Below, piece after piece: positions 9,425-20,251 of a stretch of DNA of 64,000 nt. The notes beneath the pieces are model-generated. The model had not been told where the DNA came from. It did not search any database and saw only the letters and a program-made list of their open reading frames with translations. Position numbers and translations under genes: made by a program. The stretch spans positions 30,765 to 94,764 of the forward strand of contig MCGE01000061.1 in NCBI GenBank assembly GCA_002105175.1, written 5' to 3'. This stretch comes from Absidia repens (lineage: Eukaryota > Mucoromycota > Mucoromycetes > Mucorales > Cunninghamellaceae). How positions within the stretch are numbered: the stretch's first letter is position 1; every line of letters starts with the position of its first letter.

Positions 9425-11752
9425 CTAGATAATAAACAGGGGAGTATCATTTTGATTTTTTTGAAATTCAAAAATTCCACTAACATATCATCATAGTAAT
9501 CCGTTAGCGTATTGACTCGTTGATTTTCTTTTTATTTTTTATCATCCTTACCCAACACGATCGTCACTATTGGCAATCATCAACGCTTGATCATCAGGAG
9601 TGAAAGCTACATGCGTTGGAAATAGAATGTGTTAGCCTTTTTGGTTGTTGCAGTTGTTGAAGCAGTTGCTGTTGTTGAGGGGTAACATTTTCAAATCGTA
9701 AAATTCACTTACCTACGCCAGCAATGTCACCGAAAAAATCAATCACCTGGCATGATTTATAATCAGAAGTATCAAAAATATGTACAAAGTCAATGGGTTC
9801 TAACAATGAAAGGGTATATCACATCAGAACTCAAACAAAACACTTTTTTTCCCCTTCATTTGCTTACCTGCCATTGCCAATCGCCTACCATCATTGGAGA
9901 AATGAAGTGAACGAATAGCACCAACATTTGCCCCAATTACGTGTAAACTCTTTGATAAATTCCGCACATCATAGATTCTTGTTGTTTTGTCTTGATTGCC
10001 AGTAGCCAACGTTTTTCCGTCAGGACTATAACAGCAGGTAAACGAAAAGTCATGATGATCGTCTAATACAGAAATCACTGAAAAAAAGGACCAAGAGTGG
10101 TAAGTTCTTTCTGTTCACTTTTTTTTTTTTTGTAGGTACCTTTTCCAGATGAGATGTCCAGTATGTGGGTTTCTGTAGTGTCACCAACAACACATAATGC
10201 ATGTTTATCGGGTGATATTGTTGAGCACTATGTATAATTACAATAATACATCTTGAGCCACATCATTCCATGATACTTGCCCCGTGCATCCCCCCCCTTT
10301 TGATTTTTCTTCTGAACTTACATTCACTGGAAAAGGAAAGGAAAGAGTTTGTTCTACCGACAAAGAATGGACATCCAATATTCTGGTTTTCATATCGTTG
10401 TCCGATACCAGCACCTTTTGATTTCCATTTTTGCTGGTGATAATATCCGCATGGTTGACAATCCCAGTACTTTGATCCGAGATAATGCCACAATGAGTCC
10501 GCTCATCGCCATCTACTTGATGTAGCACATAATCACCCGAGAATCCACCTACGAATATAATACCTTCCTTGGAAACCATGCTGCTGACCTTTATTGTACG
10601 ACAATAGTTGGTTTTTGTGTTATCAAGATCTAGAATTTCTTTGCTGACTTTTCGTTGCGGTGACCACTGCCTAACTGTATTGCCGCCTATGTGACAAGAT
10701 ATTTTTTTTTTACGTTAGAACGTGTAGAAGAAGTACAAAAAAAAATGCATGCATATACAGTGGATAGAGGATGGGTAAAGGATTCACTTACTGATATAAT
10801 GTACTGAGTTCTTGGATGGTGCCCATAACAAATTGCGTAGTTGAAAATGCCCTATACGGCATGATTCCTTCAGCTTGGCATACTTGAATTCATAAAAGCG
10901 TTGATCCTTTTGTACTTGTTTGACTGCTTGATTCTACATCATTATTATTTTTTTAAAAAAAGTCAGTATAAGCATCTCTTTATGGATCTATTTCACAGTT
11001 ATTTACCTTGATTGATTCTTCAACTGTGAGATCGCCTTTATCCTTTTTCAAACTAAGATAAGAGTCGTATTCTTTCACCCTAACCAATCCATGCAAAAAA
11101 CAAATAAAACAAACAAGATTCAATAACTATCCCACAGCTTTTTTTATTTTCCTCCATTGATTTCAGTTGTCTACCTTTGATTTCTATAGTATTCCCTATT
11201 GATCCGTTGCTGCGACCAAATGATTCCTTGCTATTGTAATAAAAGGAAGTGTCAGTGAATTCATGCCTGCGACTCCGATAGACTAACAGCACTCCCCTTT
11301 CCACCCCACTCCCCTCCATCCGAATCAGTATTTCGTTTTCATTTACCATATCAACACCTTCTTGGTACATAGTATCCGTTACTTGCTGTATATAAATAAT
11401 ATAGTGAGTTTAACATTTCTGATTTTGGTTTTATAAAAGGGGATCTTACTTACATCAAAAGTGTTTTGTGGGAAGACAGAGAACATATGGTCATAGAATG
11501 GTATTGATTCCTCTATCCAATAAAAACAATAAAATGTCAATTTTCTTATCTGTAAAATAAATAAATAATATTATTAGGAGGGGGGGTGATTGGCGTTGTT
11601 TTTACCGTTAGGAGGGTGATTCATGTACGCTACCAAGTCCTCGTAACTGCTGCTAACCTGAGTGTCAGAGTGATCAGTGATATAAGAGACCCAGCCATTT
11701 GTTCAATATTTCTTTTCCGGACTTACGTTTCATATGCAGTATTGATATCCAT
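9425..11752 (-). CDS. WD40-repeat protein of the S. pombe SPBC2A9.03 type
   Basis: This is a 13-exon model encoding 433 aa. Minus-strand exons are 11752-11727, 11652-11606, 11512-11454, 11385-11347, 11230-11175, 11079-11007, 10933-10792, 10686-10322, 10227-10140, 10077-9868, 9799-9713, 9606-9552 and 9479-9425. Near residue 58 the family block QGIIWSQQRINREYYRNQR appears only when the intron 11346-11231 is removed, which supports the splice choices. WD-like repeats follow, including CSTISPDKHALCVVG, CYSPDGKTLATGNQDKTTRIYD and LHFSNDGRRLAMAEPIDFVHIFD. The conserved end is VIDFFGDIAGVAFTPDDQALMIANSDD, with RVGGIFEFQ coming from the last exon. Reading through to the TAA at 9548 without the last intron would drop that ending. 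Function is unknown; this family of cytosolic or nuclear WD proteins is poorly characterised. Confidence 0.82.
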
Positions 11753-12099
11753 TTTAAATGCACTTGATGCGGGGTAGCGATGCTTATAAAAAGGGAAAAG
11801 ATAAAAGAAGGAGTCAAAGAAGAAGAAAAGATGGCGCATTATTTTTAACTTGTGTGCGTCACGTTGCATTGCAAATTTGGTTCGGAGTTTCATGTTTTTT
11901 TATTTCAGTGCAAGTAAAAATAAAATAAATAGGGGTAATATATAGCAACAGTCAATATAAAAAGGAGAGGAAGGGGATCATGAGTGGCAGAAAGAAAATA
12001 AAACTAGTCGAGTATAAAAGCGATGCTTATAAAAATCAAACTAGAAAAAAAAGAATTCGTTAATACATTGATTCAAACCCTCTTCTATAGTTCATTTGT
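11753..12099. other. intergenic region between WD40 and PP2A-A genes
   Basis: These 347 bp carry the promoter of the WD40 gene and the 3' flank of the PP2A scaffold gene, both minus strand. I see A/T-rich sequence and no other feature. Confidence 0.6.
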
Positions 12100-14846
12100 T
12101 CAATTACCTGTTAGAAGAGCTTTTTCTGCAAACCACCTGACATCCATATCTGCATCGTCGTTCATTTTTTCTAAAGCAGGCTTGACTTGTGATAAAGCGA
12201 GGTTTTCCGTAGCAGGGTCATTTCGAAGAAGAGGAGTAATTACTTGCAGCGATTTGGCCACGTTGAATCGGACATTAGGAATAGGATCGTCAGCCAGCTC
12301 AAGCACAGTTGGTAGAATGCTATCCCTGATGACCTCAGGACTTAAGGATACTGACATTGTCTAGTTCGATATAACAAGAAAAAAGAAAAAAAAACATCGC
12401 TTAGTTGTTTTCATGCTTTTTTCGGGTTGCTGCTGTAGTTTCTTACCGATAATGCAAACAGGGTGGTCATTCGGTACAAGTAGTTTTCATTACGTGCCAT
12501 GGCCTTAACTTGAGGAATTACTGTGCTGTTTGCCCAATTACATCCAAAAATTTCCACCAGTTGTTTGAGATTTGTCGTCGCTGCATCGCGAATAGAAAAC
12601 ACGGTATCACCCAACCAGGAAATGCATAAATGTAAGAGTCTTTCATCAAAGAATGCCACACCAAGTTGAGAAGCCAAAAAAGGAATGTATTCGATGATTG
12701 CAAGTCGCACCCGCCATTGTTTGTCTTCAGCAAGTTCAACGATAGCGGGAAGTAGGGATAAAGAGAGACGATCTACCCCAATGACTACAAAACATTATAC
12801 ACGATTGATGTCAGTATGCCCTTATTAATTATTTTGTTCTTTTCCTTTTTTGTTTACCTTGATTCACACTTTCCATCTTTGAAATAATGTTGAGTCTGAC
12901 ATCAGGGAAGTCATCTCTTAACAGTTGCAAGAATAGAGGTAACAGGTATTCGATGGTCCTAAACACACATATATACACACGCGCGCATGCATACATACAG
13001 ATATGATGAGTTCTCCAGATCAACTTCTTACACTTCGGCGATTACACCCCACTTACATATCCTTTCCAAGAATTGGGGAAAGCCCACTGATATTGGCCGC
13101 CACTGCTGCACGGACATTTTGATTGGTATCGATGACAAGATCCTTGATACATGGAAGAAGTTTGTCCACCACCGTTGTTTCATCGATTATTTTAGCAAAA
13201 GCTATTCATCAAGAAGAAAAATAGAAATCAGTTCAAAATGAACTCAGAACTCATCATTCCTTATATCTTACCTGGTGCTTGTCCTATGGTCATGACTTTG
13301 ACTTCGCCTTCACTATCCTTGATAAGTGCTACAAACAAATCCACGAGTTCTTCCCGCGTAACAGAGACACCAAATGCTTCACATAACTGTTGTATTCAAT
13401 AATAAGGAATATGTGTCAGATAAGTATAAAAACATATATACAGCGTTGTACAATCATATACCTCCGCGAAATGAGTTGCTACCATAAATCGCACACGCCA
13501 TGAGTTGTCTTGACCCAGAGATTTGAGGCTAGGTAAAAGATGCTGTTTGCTTTCTTCGATGGTCAATATAGTTGTTGCTTGTAATAGATCCTCCACTGTC
13601 AAAAGTCGCACAGTGTCCTGATCATCCTTAGTGAGCTTGATGAAGAAAGGTAAAAGATTGGACAAATAGTCGGTTTTATCCAATTTTTTTGCAAAGTTCT
13701 AAAACAGGCAAGTTGGATGAGACAAAGAAAAGTGGGGGGGGTTAGTTCAATTGAACTTTCAACTTCAATATATACAGTGTTTTCTTTACCCCTAGAGCTT
13801 TTGCTGCAGCACGGCGGACCATTGGTGTGTCATCTTGGATCAGTTGAATAAATAAACTACAATGCATATATAATCGATCGTGGGAGTAAAAGAATGTTAG
13901 TAAATAGTGTCTTCATTAACAATACAATCATAACTATAAACGTTTACCTTTGTAATTCAGCCTTTCGTCCGGCGTTGCACTTTTCGCATACTGAAGAAAA
14001 TAAACCAGTAGCAGACGTCCTGCTTGTAAACCATTCGCCATTGGTCAAACGAGTGAGAAGCGGCAATAGATGATGTTCTACTTGATCGTCATTGAATACG
14101 GTGATAATTTTTGATATCGATTCTACAGCCTTGCAGTATAAAATTAAGGAGGTGAGTATAAAAGAAAACGTAGGCTCAACACATCTACCATATCCATCGA
14201 CTCAAAATCAACTCTACCTTTTCGCGAACAAGTATTTCTTCGACGGCAGATAAGTTTTCCAAAGGACGAAGTAAAGTATGAGCAAATTCAGGTCCACCAA
14301 CAAATTCAGTGAAGTTTCCCAGTTCTTCAGCTACAGCCAAAAGTATTTCATCTTCATCATCAATAGAATCTATACATGAAAAAAATGAAAGCGTCAGTTG
14401 CAAATAGCTTTGCCTCACGTTTTCGCAATCGTTGTTCACTTACCATTCAAGAAAGGAATTAGTTCATCCCTTGTTCGTTGAGGACCCAGTGCCATTGCAA
14501 TAGTGCCAAGGTTTCGAATAGCATTGAGGCGAAGCTGCACATCATCGTTTTTCAATTCATCCACAAGTATGGCAATAGGGTATAGCTCTTGATCATCCAA
14601 CATAGCATCCATATCATTAGCGTTGTTGCTGTCATTGTTACCGTTTTCAAAGTCCATAGTATCCTGAGCAGCAACCTGATCTTGTTGATGTGAATAAGTA
14701 ACGTCCATTTCGTTATTACCCCTTGCAGTAAAAGGAGAGTTACTAGAATTAGAATCGTTTTGTGTCAAGGTATTTGTTGTATATGATGGGGGTGCGTCAT
14801 TATGGTCCATGCCACTCGTGCCCGTAAACGTTTGATTTGCATCCAT
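12100..14846 (-). CDS. protein phosphatase 2A scaffold (regulatory A / PR65) subunit
   Basis: This HEAT-repeat scaffold holds the catalytic C and a regulatory B subunit of PP2A. Minus-strand exons are 14846-14444, 14369-14218, 14129-13948, 13856-13790, 13698-13462, 13386-13272, 13201-13057, 12958-12858, 12784-12447 and 12360-12100, giving 666 aa. Successive HEAT units are visible: [100 protein letters not shown] and [20 protein letters not shown]. Corresponding yeast genes are TPD3 (S. cerevisiae) and paa1 (S. pombe). The usual family length is near 590 aa. The extra length is an N-terminal extension of about 85 residues, rich in Asn, Asp, Ser and Gln, before the first HEAT repeat. An R1 repeat begins about 210 bp upstream of the start codon. 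Confidence 0.93.
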
Positions 14847-15059
14847 TTTGTCTGGACAGTTATATATACGAAAAATATAGTAAATAAAATATATTAGAAA
14901 AAGAAGAAATAAAAAAAAGCTAGACGTGTTTGTCTGCTACCCTAAAAATCCGAGCCGGTCGAATATTTTTGGGACACCGACGTATATGTTATGTATGTCT
15001 TGGACGAAAACGCTAGCAAACAGCAAATATATATATATATATATAAGAAAAAAAAATCT

Positions 15060-16560
15060 ATTAGGAGCCACACGAATCGTTGTTGTTGTTGCTGAAGTGT
15101 GGGATTTTGATGGAATAGAATTAAACACGCTAAATTTCACACTTTGCAAGGCGACACATCGACTGGGGCTTTTTTTTCTTGCGGGTGCGAAGAAACTCAG
15201 TGCGCGTATTAATACCGACACCACTTCGCACTTCGACGGCATTTCCTAGGTGCTTCAGCGATTTTCTTTGGGTTTTTATAGGGCGATTGTTTGTTATCAT
15301 TATTGAGCCATACGTAATAAAAACAATGAATTGACGTATACAGTACGTCTAGTCAAACGAAGATCAAACGAAGACTATAATACTTTATAGTGAAGATTAC
15401 ACTGGTGGCATGGCGCCTAGATTTATTAGTATTGATTGGTTAAGCAACAATACCCCTAAATTTCATATTAAATGATACAGTATTGCCTACCAGTTGTTTG
15501 GGCCTTGAGGGAGGGGGGTGAGCAAAATTGAACGAGGTAGGTGAACTAGAAAATAAGTACTCGATAAAGCAATCATAAAAGATCAATAATAAAGACATTT
15601 CTCACTATCATATGAGCCATAGAATGGTTAAATGATGAAAGGCGTATTCTATTGAAGTATAATGATAGGTACTAAGATGAAGTCTAGAGGTTTATAGTCA
15701 CAAGAGATCTAATGAATGAAAGGACTAATGGAGACAGTACATGAGAGACTAACTGGGAGACTAGTAGGAGTTTAGAACAATGGTGAGCACTAATCAGAAG
15801 ACAAGATGGTAAAAAGATTTCTAATATGCTGCACAAGACGTAATAAAAACTGGAGGAATATATTGCAATTGAAGCATAGCTGTCAATACTAATAAAAATG
15901 GGTCGATCTTAGTAAATATTCTATTGCACAAGTTATTAAAGAGACTTATGGGACGTTTTTCATTAAAGCATGTAAAAAAAAAGACATATTTTATTTAGAT
16001 GTATATACAAACTATGAACAAACTGACACTAAACTAAGCTAATGAGGGCTCCAAAAACCTACTAATGGTGTTGCCAAATCCTGAATCCAAAATGAAAGGG
16101 TTTGCCCATGCATCTTGAAATCCCTTAGCTGAAACCGTTTCTAAACTAGTCCTGACACTAACCTAAGTTCACCACAACCTCACTGAAGCTGAATGGAGAA
16201 AAAAAAAAGAAAAGAAAGAGAATGCGAAAAAAAAATAGGAGAAAATAAACATTCACGTGTGCGGGATTTGAAATGTTTTTTTCGCGGGTCTCCTGTGTGG
16301 ATTTGGTGAATGCAGATATGAATGGCCCACTTTTCTTTTTAGTAACATTCGACACCTACTACATTATTAATATCTTAATTCTCTTCTAACGGTAGCAACC
16401 GCCTCCGTTAAATGTCGGCAACATGGTTGTTCCCATTTCTTGATGTATTTGCAAACAAGATGATGGGACCCAGCCTGTAGCAGGAGACCCATTCCCCGCA
16501 GAATTGTTTACCACTCACCGTAAGGCAGTATACCCTCTTTATTTGGGCTAGTTTATCGGA
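15060..16560 (+). repeat. R1 dispersed repeat, copy B (longest in window)
   Basis: From about 15060 to 15650 this copy aligns by eye with 63000-63600. Shared blocks include CATTTCCT, GCCATACGTAATAAAAA, GAATTGACGTATACAG, GTCTAGTCAA, AACTATAATA, TCGATAA and CATTATCATATG-like sequence. From 15650 it continues through the blocks shared with copies A, D and E to the core CACGTGTGCGGGATTTGAAA at 16254-16273. It then runs through TTCTCTTCTAACGGTAGCAA to about 16560. The total is about 1.5 kb, so most other copies are truncated. No coding region is seen. Confidence 0.7.
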
Positions 16561-17357
16561 CATTTATGTCCGTTTTAAACGCAAATGTTGTATTTTTAAA
16601 TAAAGAAGCTTTCTGTGCGTAATGTATTTGGAACCTTTTAAAGGCTTCATTATTTATATTCAGTTGTCTTATGTTATATAGGACAGTGTGGGTGCGCCAG
16701 AGTAGGGGACCATCATTATAATTGGAAATTGGTGGAAAGAGTAACTCGGGGACTGAATTACGGATTGTGCAGTGATTGCATACATGCATGAATCAAAGAT
16801 ATGGTAGATGCGGGTAGAACTCCTGTACGGATGAATGCAAGGATGAATGGTTGGTAGAACGGGAGGATAGACTGAAGTATATATGTGTTGCTAGATAAAA
16901 GTTCCAACTGACTTCCTTACAAGATACCAAAGGACGAAACTCGCAAAATTTTAACCAGAACAGACAAAAAAGGCAACACCAACTTTTTCGGGTTTGGAAG
17001 CGGACGTTCAATTAACTTGAAAGGTTAGGAAGGTTCACCACGTCCTCCCTTGGCGCTTTTTAACGAGATCTTTTTTTATTTTATTTTTTTATTTTTTTAC
17101 GTTTTCGGTGGTATGGAGGACTCTATATGGGTGTGCAAGACGTACATTGAAGGAAAGTGGTATTGATAGCACGTGCATGTGGTCAGGAAGTGGTTACAGG
17201 CGATATTTAGGAGTTCAAGTATGTGTGTGGTTGAATGTTAAGCAACAGCGTAGAGGGAGTTATTATGACTGCAGGCTTTAGCTGTGAGTCTATAGGCGTA
17301 AAATTTAGGGCATTCTATGGGAAAACTGGATGACCCTCCAATGACTGGTCAAGTGAC

Positions 17358-18520
17358 AAAAAATGATTGTATGAGTTTTCTGAAGATGCATGTAAAATTT
17401 GAAGTCGGGGCGGCAAGTAATTCGCCCTTTATTAAGCGAAGATATCGGAAGGTACATAATTCAAGTTCGATGCCTGAATCTTTCTTATTCTGCCAACTGA
17501 TTCAGTTGACAATGGTGGAATAAAATTCCACCCCTGTATATAGTACAACCATTGAACTTCCTCCTTTCCCTTGGACTTTCGCTTTTTCTCGTAGCTTGGA
17601 ACATGGGAAGAATGCATCTTATTTTCAAGTATATATAATTTATATGAGAAAATCTGGTCTAGGTCGATTTCTAATAAAAATTTACAATGGGCTTCAACTA
17701 TTAAATTTTTATGCTCCCATCAATGCTTATTTTTTAATCTGTTTATCCTTTCTTTATTACACAACCCAATCTCACAACAGCCGCCACAAAAAAAAAGTGT
17801 TTCAAATCCCGCACACGTGAATTTTATTTTCGGTCATTTTTTATTTTTCAGCCTCGTTCTTCTTTTTTTCTTCTTCGCCATTCAACTTCCTTGGAATTAT
17901 GATGTAATTAGATTAGTTTCAGGACTAGTTTAGAAGGGGTTTTAACTCAGGAATTACAAGATGCATGGGGAAACCTTTTCAGTTTGGATCTAGGATCTGA
18001 AGGCACCATTAGTTGGCTTTTTGGAAGCCCCCATTAGCTTGGTTTAGTTTAGTGTTAGTGTGCCATAATTTGTATCAACGACTTAATAAAATATGTTATT
18101 TTTTATATGCTTCGATGAAAAGCGTCCCATTAGTCTTTCTCATGCCTTGTACAATAAATCCTTTTGTGCTTACTACCGTCACTCTTTGATTAGTAAAAAA
18201 AACTTGTTGTGCTTTAATGACAATTTGTCCCTCTAGTTTTTATTACATCTTGTGCGGTATATTAGGTACATTTTTGAGAGTGGGTCTTTAGACTAGAGTT
18301 TACTATTCCTCTGAAATCCCCTTTTGTCTCCCTGTTAGTCTTCCGCCTACTATCACCATTAGATTCCATTAGATCTCTTGTGACAATGAACCCGTCGACT
18401 TTAGCTTAGGCCTATAATTATACTTCAATAAAATGTTCCTTTTTATTAGTTAATCATTCTATGACCCATATGATAGTCTTTTATTCTACCAATTACTTTC
18501 TCGTACTGATATTGTGAGAG
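17358..18520 (-). repeat. R1 dispersed repeat, copy C (inverted)
   Basis: This is the reverse complement of the R1 blocks. The core lies at 17800-17820, followed rightwards by AGGACTAGTTTAGAAGGGGT, GATGCATGGGGAAACC, TTGGATCTAGGATC, TTAGCTTGGTTTAGTTTAGT and, at 18429, CTTCAATAAAATG with CATATGATAG. The outer block at 17358-17480 (AAAAAATGATTGTATGAG, then GATGCATGTAAAATTTGAAG) is shared with 41131-41260 in copy F. It faces copy B, so the two form a long imperfect inverted pair. Confidence 0.65.
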
Positions 18521-20251
18521 TTTGGCTACTAATCTCATTGATTTTATTTTCTCATTGGCCTTTGGTCTTTGTCGCCGGTATTTTTATGGAAAGGATAAAC
18601 ATGAAATTTCTTGGATTGTTTATCATAACAAGTCAATATTCAATCAACGTCATGTAAACCATGATGAACTACGTCCTCATCATCTTCGATGAATATTTAA
18701 TCAAGTGCTTGAAGGTGGTTCATACTGTATTAAAATGAATAATAATTGTCACTGGATGTAGTGCGATTTACTCCGGACATCCATATGTACGATGTCATAA
18801 GAATATCTTATATTTCGTACCCCGATGAAAAATACATTTTGGTAAAACCGAAGATTATTCTTAATGCGAGAACCTACTGTAAACTTTTTTTCCATGAGAC
18901 TTCGTAATTGACCTAATAATAAAAAACTATATCGAATTCCAAGCTTAAATCTAACAAATAGTATTCTTATACTGTATAAATATGAATTACATAGATTTCC
19001 CCAAAATTCACCCATCTTTTTATACTTATATCGCATTTATTCCGATATATCGGATGCTTATATTGAAAATTACAGAATAGTACAGTACTGTATTATTAAA
19101 TTTTGCATAATTTTTGAAAAAGAAAGTATATCATACATATACTGTTTTGTTACCAGTCTACTCTACTTTTATTTGAAACTACCGTGCTGTGTAGTATATA
19201 GTATATTCATATGTATCCTTAATTTCCCCTGAAAACAAAATCTTTTTTTTTTTTAAAGAAAAAACCTTGATAAAAACATAACGGTAACCCATATCCAAAT
19301 GCAGTAATTGTATCATAAATATCGTAAGTATATCGAACGCTGATGCTGATGCTGACGCTGGTGCTGATTAACTGGTGATGATTCTATTCATGTAGGATGA
19401 TGGGACACATGTTTACCAAAAAAAGGAAAATCGGAGTTCGCGCATAAAAATAGCACGACCAAAAGAGCGATCTTCTTTACGATATATTGTCTATGTAGAC
19501 AATAATAATAAAAAAAGAAATGGCATGAGCTGAACTGAGTTTCATTAATCTCAAGAGAGAAAATAAATAGATGAACACTCATCGCTATTGGAAATGTAGC
19601 ATTATTATATGCCATGCTCTTCCATCATTAGGGTTACTCCTATGTGATGATGTTGTACAAACATACAATTTCTATGTCGTATGCGTTATCAAAATTACAT
19701 TTCGTTGTCATTGACAAAAAAAAAAAAAAAAAAAAAGTAAAATATATACGTAGTATAAAAAATTCAGTAGAACATGATTCCTCGGGGTTTAAAGTAAGCC
19801 AGGGCTTTGGATGTGCTTTAGAAAAAAAAAGTTTCGTTCGACTCCCTAAAAAACCAGTTAAAGAAAATTGGGTTGCTTTTCAATACATGTAGAGTCAGCA
19901 AGCAGTAATACTGTTCAAATGATTCAATAGCATTGATGATTAAGATACCCAATGGACAATCAACTCCCTCCTCTCCTTTTTTAATTGAAAAAAAAGAAAG
20001 AATGATTTTATTAACAATGTAGGCGGTGGCTTAAAAAGGGATGTACTAGAAAAACCCGATTTTTCTTTTTTCTTTCCATTTTCCATTTCTTTCTTCTTTT
20101 CCCTTATATTTTTTTTAGACACACATTCCCTTTTTTTTTTATATATTTCTTTATTTACATATATTCTTCCTCTCCCTCTTATTATATACTCAAACACACT
20201 CAAACAATCTGTATTTATATTTCACTCCTTTCATCTTCATATATTACTCTT

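Larger units (their letters stand above)
14847..20251. other. gene-free 5.4 kb with opposed R1 repeats
   Basis: This is a divergent intergenic region between PP2A-A (-) and the F-box gene (+). It holds R1 copy B (about 15060-16560, direct) and R1 copy C (about 17358-18520, inverted). Between 18530 and 20250 I see only A/T-rich sequence, short homopolymers (for example A runs near 19710) and a small CTGATG-like repeat (19337-19370). The last 200 bp are pyrimidine-rich and are probably the F-box gene promoter and leader. Short ORFs in this region show no family features. Confidence 0.65.

Noticed and set aside
9548..9551. Stop codon TAA at 9548-9550 as the end of the WD40 gene
   Set aside because: A GTAAGG donor overlaps it, and splicing to 9479 adds GIFEFQ, the expected family ending.
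11080..11370. 96-residue ORF MYQEGVDMVNENEILIRMEG read without splicing
   Set aside because: Removing the intron 11346-11231 yields the conserved QGIIWSQQRINREYY block instead, so most of this ORF is intronic.
14926..15249. Overlapping ORFs of about 100 residues on both strands
   Set aside because: They lie in the PP2A-A upstream region at the start of R1 copy B, with a TATATA-derived Tyr/Ile run and no recognisable motif.
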